A stretch of 64,000 nt of DNA from assembly GCA_964353555.1 (NCBI GenBank), contig CAYGWM010000002.1:66528-130527 (forward strand). The letters are read 5' to 3'. Below the pieces are notes generated by a model, which made no database searches, was not told the DNA's origin, and saw only the letters and a program-made list of their open reading frames with translations. A program made the translations under genes and the position numbers. Shown piece by piece: positions 35,315-44,412 of the stretch. The DNA is from PR03 sp964353555 (GTDB lineage: Bacteria > Myxococcota_A > UBA9160 > PR03). Position 1 is the first letter of the stretch. Every line of letters begins with the position of its first letter.

Positions 35315-37060
35315 ATGCATCGCCCGCGCCTCGTCGCGATCGTCGTCATCGTCTCGATCGCTGCGCTCACGGCAGTTCTCGCCGACCGGCCCATCCTCGA
35401 TACCGATTACTTCTGGCACTTGCGGACCGGCGCGCTGATCGCCGAAACGGGGCATGTGCCTCGCGTCGACGCGTACAGCTACTCGGCGACGGGAGCTCGG
35501 TGGATCGACCTGCACTGGCTATTCCAGGTCGGTCTGTTCCAGATCTACCAGCTGGGCGGGCATGAAGCGAACCGGGCGGCTGGCTTCGTGCTCGCGTGCG
35601 CGATCGTCGGCGTCGCCGCGCTGGGCCTGTGGCGACGCGATCGACCCGCGGTGTGCGGCGTTGCGCTGGCCCTCCTCGTCACGGCCGCGTGTATTCGATT
35701 CCTGGTGCGACCGGACACCGTGAGTCTGTTGCTGACCGCCGTGGTGCTGGGATTGCTGCGTCGCGACGAGCGCGAGAATGACCGCTGGGTGTTCGCGATC
35801 GTCCCGCTCCAAATCGTGTGGGCGAATCTGCACGGCCTCCAGGCGGTGGGGATCGCGCTGATCGCGATGGCGCTGGTGGGCGAGTCCGTGTCGCCATGGT
35901 TCGGCGAAGGACGCGCCGTGCGGCGCGATCGGATCCGGCGGCTCTGCCTCGTTCTCGGGCTCGGGGTGGTTGCCGCGCTGGTGAATCCGAATGGGGTCGA
36001 GGGCGCGCTGATGCCGTTGCGCCAGCTCGCGATGATCGGTCCCACCGAGACGAGCGGAGTCTTCGACCGGACCATCGACGAACTCCGCTCCCCGCTGGCC
36101 GCCTTCGATGCGAACAGCGCGACCGCGCTCGCGGCATTCGCCATGCTCGGCATGCTGTCGCTCGCAGCGATGCTTCTCGACCGGCGTGGTTTCTCGGTCT
36201 TCGACGCGCTGGTCTGGCTCTCGTTCGGGGTCCTCGCGTTCGCGGCGGTCCGCAACATCGCGCTGTTCGCACTCGGCGCAGCGCCGATCTTCGCCGCGCA
36301 CTGGGGACGATGGCTCGACGAGACCTCGCGGATCTCGCCGGCCCGCCAGCGCCGGTTCGGCGCGGCGACCGTCGCGGGCCTCGCGCTCGCCGCCAGCCTC
36401 GTGGTGGCGACCGAAGTTGCGCGCGCCGATGGGCCCCGCGGATCTTCGAGTACGGCGTTCGCGGATTTCTGGTTTCCCGAGCGCGCCGTCGATTGGATCG
36501 ATCGCCATCGTCCGCCTGGCCCGATCTACCACCGGATGGGCGACGGCGGGTTCCTGATCTGGCGACTCTGGCCGGCCTATTCGGTGCTCTCCGACGGGCG
36601 ACTCGAGGTCTATGGCGAGACGCTCTTCGAGGACATCGAAGTCGAGGGCGACGGAGGCCCTCTCGCGTTCCAGCGACTCGACGCGCGCTATCACTTCGGG
36701 ACCGCGCTGATCCACTTCGGGCTCTTCCGCGAGCCCGCGCTGTTCGCATGGCTCGATGCGCAGCCCGCGTGGCGACTCGTCGACCTGGATGAGGTCGCTG
36801 CCGTCTTCGTGCGCACGCGATCCGCCGAGCAGGCCGGCTGGCCGGCCGTGAACGTGGACTCGCCCATGCTATTCGAGCCGCTCGACTCCGGTCTGCAGCA
36901 TCCGCTCGACCTATGGCGGCGTCTCGCGCGGATTTCGATCCTCGGCGCACTCGGCCGCATCGATGCCGCACGCGCGCTGCTCGAACAGACGAGCCTGCTG
37001 TATCGAGACCCAACCCTCGACGCGCTGCGCGCGCGATTCGCGGCTCCCGGCGCGGGGTAG
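35315..37060 (+). CDS. GT-C-like multi-pass membrane protein
   Basis: The 581-residue product has about ten membrane helices. The first loop contains ILDTDYFWHLRTGALIAETG, then RVDAYSYSATGARWIDLHWLFQVGLF, a pattern shared with uncharacterised GT-C-fold membrane enzymes that act on lipid-linked sugars. The C-terminal 150 residues are soluble (FADFWFPERAVDWIDRH and MGDGGFLIWRLWPAYSVLSDG), probably periplasmic. Acidic residues of DTD in loop 1 are candidates for the catalytic position. It lies immediately upstream of the GT2 Alg5-like gene in the same direction, so both probably serve the same pathway. The substrate is unknown. Confidence 0.75.
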   Translation: MHRPRLVAIVVIVSIAALTAVLADRPILDTDYFWHLRTGALIAETGHVPRVDAYSYSATGARWIDLHWLFQVGLFQIYQLGGHEANRAAGFVLACAIVGVAALGLWRRDRPAVCGVALALLVTAACIRFLVRPDTVSLLLTAVVLGLLRRDERENDRWVFAIVPLQIVWANLHGLQAVGIALIAMALVGESVSPWFGEGRAVRRDRIRRLCLVLGLGVVAALVNPNGVEGALMPLRQLAMIGPTETSGVFDRTIDELRSPLAAFDANSATALAAFAMLGMLSLAAMLLDRRGFSVFDALVWLSFGVLAFAAVRNIALFALGAAPIFAAHWGRWLDETSRISPARQRRFGAATVAGLALAASLVVATEVARADGPRGSSSTAFADFWFPERAVDWIDRHRPPGPIYHRMGDGGFLIWRLWPAYSVLSDGRLEVYGETLFEDIEVEGDGGPLAFQRLDARYHFGTALIHFGLFREPALFAWLDAQPAWRLVDLDEVAAVFVRTRSAEQAGWPAVNVDSPMLFEPLDSGLQHPLDLWRRLARISILGALGRIDAARALLEQTSLLYRDPTLDALRARFAAPGAG

Positions 37061-37116
37061 ACAGCGCGCCGCGATCGGCGAGGATCGCCGCGCCCGTAAG
37101 GTTGGAACCGGCTTTG

Positions 37117-37896
37117 ATGCAGCAGAGCGATCGCCCGCAGCTCAGTGTCGTCGTTCCCGCATTCAACGAGGCGGAACGCGTCGGGGCGTGCATCGAGCGG
37201 GCAACGGCCTACCTCGCCGCGCAGTCCTACGCGAGCGAGCTGATCGTCGTATCCGACGGCAGTACCGACGCGACCGCGCAGATTGCGCGCGAGGCAGGCC
37301 GAGACCGCGTGCAGGTGATCGAGATGGCGACGAATCGCGGCAAGGGATTCGCCGTGCGCACGGGCGTCCTTGCTGCGACGGGCTCCCATGTGCTCTTCTC
37401 CGACGTGGACTTTTCCACGCCGATCGACGAGGTCGAGCGCTTTCTGGCCGCCGTCTCGGCGGGATTCGACGTGGTCGTGGGTTCGCGCGCGCTGCCGGAC
37501 TCCGACGTGCGCGTGCGCCAGGCGTGGTGGCGCCAATCGATGGGCCGCACCTTCAATCACATCGCTCGTACGGCGATCGGCTTCGAGATGCGCGATACCC
37601 AGTGCGGCTTCAAGTGCTTCCGGCGCGACGCCGCCCGCGCGATCTTCTCGCGCGCTCGTATCGACCGCTATGCCTTCGACGTCGAGCTGCTCTGGATCGC
37701 AGAGCGCCTCTCGCTGCGCGTCGGCGAGCTGCCCGTGATCTGGGTCGACGACCCGCACTCGAAGGTCCACCCGATTCGCGACTCGCTGCGCATGCTCGTC
37801 GACCTCGCCGCGATCCGCCGTCACGACGCGCGCGGAGCCTACGAAGCGTCCCCGGTGGCGCCCGATGCTCCGGACCAGCGGGGCCCCGCTAAGTGA
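37117..37896 (+). CDS. GT2 dolichyl-phosphate glucosyltransferase-like (Alg5-type)
   Basis: The 259-residue protein has SVVVPAFNEAERVGACI (residues 10-26), VVSDGSTDAT and LFSDVDFSTP, the acidic metal-binding position of GT2 enzymes. RDTQCGFKCFRRDAAR and FDVELLW are typical of Alg5 and GtrB-like enzymes, which charge dolichyl or undecaprenyl phosphate with glucose or a related hexose. It has no long C-terminal membrane segments, unlike the DPM1-like gene at 16680. It is predicted to supply lipid-linked sugar to the nearby GT-C and TMTC-like enzymes. Its stop overlaps the GTG of the next gene. Confidence 0.87.
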   Translation: MQQSDRPQLSVVVPAFNEAERVGACIERATAYLAAQSYASELIVVSDGSTDATAQIAREAGRDRVQVIEMATNRGKGFAVRTGVLAATGSHVLFSDVDFSTPIDEVERFLAAVSAGFDVVVGSRALPDSDVRVRQAWWRQSMGRTFNHIARTAIGFEMRDTQCGFKCFRRDAARAIFSRARIDRYAFDVELLWIAERLSLRVGELPVIWVDDPHSKVHPIRDSLRMLVDLAAIRRHDARGAYEASPVAPDAPDQRGPAK

Positions 37897-38478
37897 CCCC
37901 CCGGGGTGACCTGCCGCTCGACCTAATCGAGCCGTTCGCGCGCCTCGATCGGCGCGGGTTTCTCCGCTTTGCAGCCGCGCTGGCGGCCACCGGAATGCTG
38001 CCCGCGGGCTGCGGCGGGGTGCCCGCTCAGCTGAATCCGCCCGCGGGAGTCGATTTGCAGGTGCTCTCGCCGCGGTCCTATGCAACCTTCCAAGCGGTTG
38101 CGATGCGCTGTGTCGGCCCTCGGGGTGCCGAGGTGATCCGGGCGGGACGCATCGACCCGGCGCGCGCCGCCGATCTCTGGGTGGCGCGGCTGCCAGCACT
38201 CGCGGGTCCGCTCGTGCAGGCTCTCTGGGTGCTGGAGTGGGGCATCGCTCCGCTCGTTGCGAAGTGGCGGCCCTTTACGGCGCTCGACGGCGCCAGTCAG
38301 GATCGTGTGTTGGAGGATCTGATGCGCTCGCGTCTCGACCTGAAGCGGGATCTCTTCAAGGGGCTGAAGTCGCTGTCGATGTTGACCTTCTACTCCGAGC
38401 CCGCGAGCCGCGCGCTCGACGGTTATCCCGGCGCGTTCGACGCGGCGGGCATCGTTGCGGCAATGAAGTACGAGCCCG

Positions 38479-38486
<8 letters not shown>
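37893..38486 (+). CDS. Tat-exported lipoprotein of unknown function
   Basis: The 197-residue product has a twin-arginine motif DRRGFLRF (Arg20-Arg21), a hydrophobic stretch and a lipobox LPAGC with Cys40, so it is probably a Tat-exported lipoprotein. The mature part (SPRSYATFQAVAMRCV, ADLWVARLPALAGPLVQAL, LKGLKSLSMLTFYSEP) resembles the small gluconate-dehydrogenase-subunit-3-like family, which usually partners GMC oxidoreductases. No GMC gene lies next to it here. It overlaps the upstream GT2 stop (GTGA) and the downstream recQ start by eight bases, so it belongs to one transcript with both. Confidence 0.7.
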
Positions 38487-40443
<1,957 letters not shown>

Positions 40444-40462
40444 TCGGGGCCACCGGAGTCTT

Positions 40463-40765
40463 TCAGGCGCGGTGATCGGCCCGTCGATCGCGTAGCCGCC
40501 GCACCTCGCTGACGAACGCATCGACTGCTTCGTTGAGCGCTTGCCCGATGTCTTCGCCGGTGCGCGTCGCGACCAGTTCCTTGCCGCGCGCCTGGCAGGC
40601 GATGTGCACTTCCTGCCCGCCGTGGCGGTGGTGGTTGTTGGGTTTGGCCGCGATGCGCAGGTCGATCAGGTCGGTGTGACCTTCGGCTAGCGCCAGCAGG
40701 CGCCGCTCCACTGCGTTGCGCTGTGCCGCTTCGATTTCGTCCATGTTGCGCCAGTGAATCTCCAT
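40463..40765 (-). CDS. Ribosome hibernation factor HPF/RaiA-like
   Basis: The 100-residue protein has the small HPF/RaiA fold: a start MEIHWRNM, a long helix rich in charged residues (EIEAAQRNAVERRLLALA), a central beta region with HHRHGGQEVHIACQARG, and a C-terminal helix DIGQALNEAVDAFVSEVRR. Such proteins bind the 30S subunit and stop translation in stationary phase. It lacks the long C-terminal dimerisation domain of the long HPF type. The ribosome site AGGAGG upstream of the ATG is nearly perfect. It follows the crotonase gene by 46 bases on the same strand and converges on recQ. Confidence 0.8.
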   Translation of the reverse strand: MEIHWRNMDEIEAAQRNAVERRLLALAEGHTDLIDLRIAAKPNNHHRHGGQEVHIACQARGKELVATRTGEDIGQALNEAVDAFVSEVRRLRDRRADHRA

Positions 40766-40811
40766 GCGTCACCTCCTGCGTTCGGGTTTGGACTCGTTGC
40801 AGCAGCTGCTT

Positions 40812-41630
40812 TCAACTCGGATCCTGGAAACGCGGCGCGCGCTTCTCGAGATTCGCGCGCACCGACTCGATCTGATTCGGGCGGCCGATCAGCCCGAGCT
40901 GGAGTTTCTCCTCCAGACGCAGGCCGTCGGCGACGGACACGACGCCGGATGCGTCGAGCAAGTGCTTGGCGGCGCGGATCGCGTCAGGCGACTTCGTGGC
41001 GATCTCGGCGGCGACCTCGAGCGCCGCGGCGCGCGGATCGGCGGCGACGCGCGTCGCGAGGCCGAGAAGGACCGCCTCGGTGCCCGACACGACGCGACCG
41101 GTAAACGTCAGCTCCTTCGCGACATCGAGACGCACGAGCCGCCGCAGCGTCTGCGTCCCGCTCATGTCCGGCACGAGCCCCCACTTGATCTCCATCACCG
41201 AGAGCTTGGCATCGGGCGTGACGAAGCGGAGATCGGCGCCGAGCGCGATCTGCAGGCCGCCGCCGTACGCGACGCCGTGCACCGCGGCGATCACCGGCAC
41301 GGGCACCTCGGTCCATACCCAGGCGGCACGCTGCGCAAAATTGGCCAGGCTCGAAGCGTCGCCGCGCGAGAGCAGGTTCGCAGCGGGCTTTTCGGCACGC
41401 GGGCCACCGCTCATCGACTGGAAGCTCGAGAAGTCGAGCCCCGCGCTGAAGCAGCGGCCTTCGCCCGACAGCACGACCGCGCGCAGCGACGGATCGCGCG
41501 CGAGTTCGGTCCCGGTCGCGACGAGCGCCTCGAACATCGCAGTGTCGAGCGCATTCATCTTGTCGGCGCGATTGAGGCGCACGTCTGCTACGCCGCCCGG
41601 CAGTCTCGTCACTACGACGCGGTCCGACAT
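40812..41630 (-). CDS. Enoyl-CoA hydratase/isomerase family (crotonase) protein
   Basis: The 272-residue product has crotonase features: CFSAGLDFSSF (oxyanion-hole region), the conserved AAVHGVAYGGGLQIALGADLRF split over residues about 116-137, and LVPDMSGTQTLRRL near residue 155. One of the two active-site glutamates of hydratases appears replaced: the conserved GGGCE position reads GGGLQ, so Gln is found where Glu is expected. The other Glu is retained in MEIKWG. This pattern favours an isomerase, a hydrolase or another crotonase activity over classical hydration. The ATG has GGAG upstream. It lies 9 bases after the histidine phosphatase stop and belongs to the same operon. Confidence 0.83.
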   Translation of the reverse strand: MSDRVVVTRLPGGVADVRLNRADKMNALDTAMFEALVATGTELARDPSLRAVVLSGEGRCFSAGLDFSSFQSMSGGPRAEKPAANLLSRGDASSLANFAQRAAWVWTEVPVPVIAAVHGVAYGGGLQIALGADLRFVTPDAKLSVMEIKWGLVPDMSGTQTLRRLVRLDVAKELTFTGRVVSGTEAVLLGLATRVAADPRAAALEVAAEIATKSPDAIRAAKHLLDASGVVSVADGLRLEEKLQLGLIGRPNQIESVRANLEKRAPRFQDPS

Positions 41631-41639
41631 GCAATTCTC

Positions 41640-42410
41640 CTAGCGCAATCCCGTACTGCGCAGATGATCGATCTCGTTGAAATTCTGCAGCGACCACACG
41701 AAACCGGTCATGCCGACCGGGCGCGACTGCACGACCGCGTAGGCGGCCAGTTCCATCTCGAAGCGATTCCACTCCCACGGCACGCCCTGGATGTCGAGCA
41801 GATGCGTGATCGCCACCGCGTTGGTGCCGCCGTGGGCGACGATCGCGATCCGCGTCCGTTGCGGCGGCAGCTGCCAGACCGTGAACTCGTCCTCGCTCTC
41901 GCGCGGTACACCGTGGCGCAACAACAGCGCGGCGAGCGTCCTGGTGACGCGCAGGTGGAAGTCGCGGAAACTCTCGCCACCCGGCCAGCCGCTCCAGTGG
42001 TCGCGTAGCGGGCGCCGGGTGGCGCGGTGGAAGTAGCCGTCGACATCGGTCTGCGAGAGACCCGCCAGCGGAATGTCGATCTCGGCGAGCCCTTCGATCG
42101 TGATCGGTTCGATGCCCGTCGCCTTCGCGACCGGCGCAGCGGTTTCCTGCGCACGCCGCAGCGGAGAGACGTAGATCGCGCTCACTCCGAACGTCGCGAC
42201 CGCCTGCGCCGCCGCTTCCGCTTGCAGCTGGCCGCGTGCGGTCAGCGCTGCATCGCGAACCGAAAGACCGCCGGCGGGCGTCCAGTCGGGCTCGCCGTGA
42301 CGAAGCAGGATGATTTCGATCGCCGTATCGTCGCGCTGGCGCGCTTCGCGACGCGAGATGGCGCCGGGCTCGGGAACTTCGAGCACGCGCGCGGAAGGTT
42401 TCGGAACCAA
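41640..42410 (-). CDS. Histidine phosphatase superfamily protein
   Basis: The product of about 256 residues shows the phosphoglycerate-mutase-like core: LRHGEPDW (His38), SPLRRAQETA, GGESFRDF and the second catalytic VAHGGTN. This is a broad-specificity phosphatase fold and the substrate cannot be assigned. The chosen start is a TTG at 42410, preceded by GGAGG eight bases upstream; the longer frame upstream runs through the intergenic region. The first 25 residues are not typical of the domain. It heads the operon with the crotonase and the hibernation factor. A perfect inverted repeat (42431-42439 / 42466-42474) lies in its 5' flank. Confidence 0.8.
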   Translation of the reverse strand: MVPKPSARVLEVPEPGAISRREARQRDDTAIEIILLRHGEPDWTPAGGLSVRDAALTARGQLQAEAAAQAVATFGVSAIYVSPLRRAQETAAPVAKATGIEPITIEGLAEIDIPLAGLSQTDVDGYFHRATRRPLRDHWSGWPGGESFRDFHLRVTRTLAALLLRHGVPRESEDEFTVWQLPPQRTRIAIVAHGGTNAVAITHLLDIQGVPWEWNRFEMELAAYAVVQSRPVGMTGFVWSLQNFNEIDHLRSTGLR

Positions 42411-42430
42411 GACTTCCTCCGTCGAAGTGT

Positions 42431-42474
42431 GCGCCAGGCGTTGACTATGATAGCCACGCCGAAGAGCCTGGCGC
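42431..42474. promoter_or_regulatory. Nine-base inverted repeat in the divergent promoter region
   Basis: GCGCCAGGC at 42431-42439 and GCCTGGCGC at 42466-42474 are a perfect inverted repeat separated by 26 bases that include an AT-rich core (TTGACTATGATAG). It lies between the divergent phosphatase and citrate synthase genes. It could be an operator, or a leader hairpin of the phosphatase transcript. Which one is not decided by the sequence. Confidence 0.45.
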
Positions 42475-42605
42475 GACGTGCAGCAGCGCGGGCGCTCGCA
42501 GTCCCGCTGAATGGAACGCAAGCGCCGCGTTCCGCCGATCGAGACGCGCTTTTCGGGCGCGTGGGTGATGGCTAGGTTCCGGTCGCGTGCAATTTGGGAG
42601 ACACC

Positions 42606-43745
42606 ATGAGCGACGCCAACGACGAATACGCCGGCGCGGTCGATCGCGGACTCGAGGGCGTGATCGCGTGCAGCACCGCGATCAGCACGATCGCGGGCAC
42701 GACCCTGCTGTATCGCGGCTACACGATCGAAGACCTGGCCGCGCACGCGACCTTCGAGGAGGTCGCGTATCTGCTCTGGTTCGGGCAACTCCCCACCGCC
42801 GACGAGTTCGCGCGCTTCCAACACTCGCTCGACGACGCGATGGCGCTGCCCGCGGAATCATTCGGCTGGTTTCATGGGCTGCCGACCGACGTGCATCCGA
42901 TGGACTTCCTGCACGCGGTCGTTGCGGGCCTGTCGCTGCACGACCCCGACGCCAACGTGCTCTCCTACGAGGCGAACCTGCGGAAGGCGGTTCGCCTGAC
43001 CGCGCGCCTCGCGACGATCATCGCGGCCTATGACCGCGTGCGGAACGGCCAATGGCCGCTGCAACCGATGCCAGGCCGATCGATCGCGTGGAATTTCCTG
43101 TACATGCTGCACGGCAAGGAGCCGTCACCGCGCCGCGTCCGCCAATTCGATACCTGTCTGGTGCTACACGCGGATCATGAGTTGAACGCGTCGGCGTTCT
43201 CCGCGCGCGTCACCTCGAGCACGCTCTCGGGCATGTATTCGAGCGTGATGGCGGCGATCGGGACGTTGAAGGGGGAGCTGCACGGCGGCGCCAACGAACG
43301 CGTGATGCGGATGCTGCTCGAGATTGGTTCGCCGAAACGCCTCGAAGCCTATCTCGACGACGCGCTCGCGGCCAAGCGCAAGGTGATGGGGTTCGGCCAC
43401 CGCGTTTACAAAGAAGGGGATCCGCGCGCAGCGATCCTGAAGCGCATGAGCGCCGAGATCACCGCCGAGACGGGCCGGCCCGAGCTCTACGAAATGAGCG
43501 CCGCGCTCGAGGACTACATGCACGACCACAAGGGGCTGATCCCGAACGTCGATTTCTACTCGGCGACCGTCTACTACAGCATGGGCATCCCGATCGACCT
43601 GTTCACACCGGTATTCGCGGCGAGCCGCGTGGCTGGATGGTGCGCTCACATCCTCGAGCAGTACTCGAACAACCGGATCTACCGGCCGCGCGGCAACTAC
43701 GTGGGCCCACGCAATCTCCGCTACGCGCCGATCGACGAGCGCTAG
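42606..43745 (+). CDS. Citrate synthase
   Basis: The 379-residue protein is the short bacterial type of citrate/2-methylcitrate synthase, condensing acetyl-CoA (or propionyl-CoA) with oxaloacetate. Visible landmarks are IAGTTLLYRGY near the start, the substrate-binding HADHELNASAFSARV, the catalytic-His segment LKGELHGGANERV, KVMGFGHRVYKEGDPRA, and the catalytic Asp in NVDFYSATVYY. A GGGAG site precedes the ATG at 42606. Methylcitrate synthase cannot be excluded from sequence alone. It is transcribed alone and divergent from the histidine phosphatase operon. Confidence 0.92.
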   Translation: MSDANDEYAGAVDRGLEGVIACSTAISTIAGTTLLYRGYTIEDLAAHATFEEVAYLLWFGQLPTADEFARFQHSLDDAMALPAESFGWFHGLPTDVHPMDFLHAVVAGLSLHDPDANVLSYEANLRKAVRLTARLATIIAAYDRVRNGQWPLQPMPGRSIAWNFLYMLHGKEPSPRRVRQFDTCLVLHADHELNASAFSARVTSSTLSGMYSSVMAAIGTLKGELHGGANERVMRMLLEIGSPKRLEAYLDDALAAKRKVMGFGHRVYKEGDPRAAILKRMSAEITAETGRPELYEMSAALEDYMHDHKGLIPNVDFYSATVYYSMGIPIDLFTPVFAASRVAGWCAHILEQYSNNRIYRPRGNYVGPRNLRYAPIDER

Positions 43746-43802
43746 CGCACGGGGGGTGTTCGTGGGTGGGGCAGGGAGAGTCCAGAAGCGCCGCCCCGGC
43801 TC

Positions 43803-43819
43803 TTGTAATCATTTGTAAT
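43803..43819. promoter_or_regulatory. Probable operator: two TTGTAAT half-sites ten bases apart
   Basis: TTGTAAT at 43803-43809 and again at 43813-43819 are direct repeats exactly one helical turn apart, in AT-rich DNA 42 bases before a ribbon-helix-helix gene start. This spacing is the usual arrangement for cooperative binding of RHH dimers, so the site is likely an autoregulatory operator of the gene at 43861 and its downstream ABC1 kinase. Confidence 0.5.
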
Positions 43820-43860
43820 ACAACGTAGCTTGCCGCCGGTCGAGGCAACCGGAGGCGGCC

Positions 43861-44412
43861 ATGGACGATGAGCGCGAACGGCTCCGCGAAGAGCGGCGCA
43901 AGGACCGGCTGATCCAGACGCGCGTGCCCCGGGACCTCGAGTCCACCTTGAAGCGCGAAGCGCACAGGAGGCGGCTCAGCGTGTCGCATCTGATTCGAAA
44001 CATCCTCGAAGACACCTTTCAGCTCGTCGACGACGTCGTGGCCAACGTCGACGAGATCGTGACCGAGTCGGTCGAGCTCGCGCGTCGCGTGGGTCGTGAC
44101 GCGCGCCGTGTCGCCGACGCGGTACGCGAGGCGGTCGTGGAACCGGTCGCCGACGAGACCGAGGCTCGCGCCCCCGACGCAGCGGATGCCGATGTCGCGC
44201 CGGCCGCGACCGCGGACCTGGAAGCGACGCCCGACGACTACGCCTCGCTCGCACACGTCTACGCGTGGAACCGCGTGACGCTGAATCGACCGGCGCGCTG
44301 CGCGCGCTGCACCACCCCGCTGACGCGCGGAAGCGACGGCTTCGTCGGTCTCTCGGATGAACCGAACGGTCCGCGCGTGTGGCTCTGCACCGCGTGTGGC
44401 GAGTCGTTGTAA
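43861..44412 (+). CDS. Ribbon-helix-helix protein with C-terminal zinc ribbon
   Basis: The 183-residue protein has an N-terminal RHH-like segment (LIQTRVPRDLESTLKREAHR, then LSVSHLIRNILEDTF, residues about 17-53). A long helical region rich in Val, Asp and Ala follows. A C-terminal zinc ribbon has CARC (Cys147/Cys150) and CTAC (Cys176/Cys179). RHH domains bind DNA as dimers; the zinc part may sense metal, mediate dimerisation or bind a partner. The combination is unusual. The ATG has an upstream CGGAGG ribosome site. Its stop overlaps the next ATG (TAATG), coupling it to an ABC1 kinase, and a likely operator lies in its 5' region. Confidence 0.75.
   Translation: MDDERERLREERRKDRLIQTRVPRDLESTLKREAHRRRLSVSHLIRNILEDTFQLVDDVVANVDEIVTESVELARRVGRDARRVADAVREAVVEPVADETEARAPDAADADVAPAATADLEATPDDYASLAHVYAWNRVTLNRPARCARCTTPLTRGSDGFVGLSDEPNGPRVWLCTACGESL

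Noticed and set aside
37070..37095. Small hairpin between the GT-C-like and Alg5-like genes
   Set aside because: The short stem has no T-tract and lies in a same-strand operon; random GC pairing is the simpler reading.
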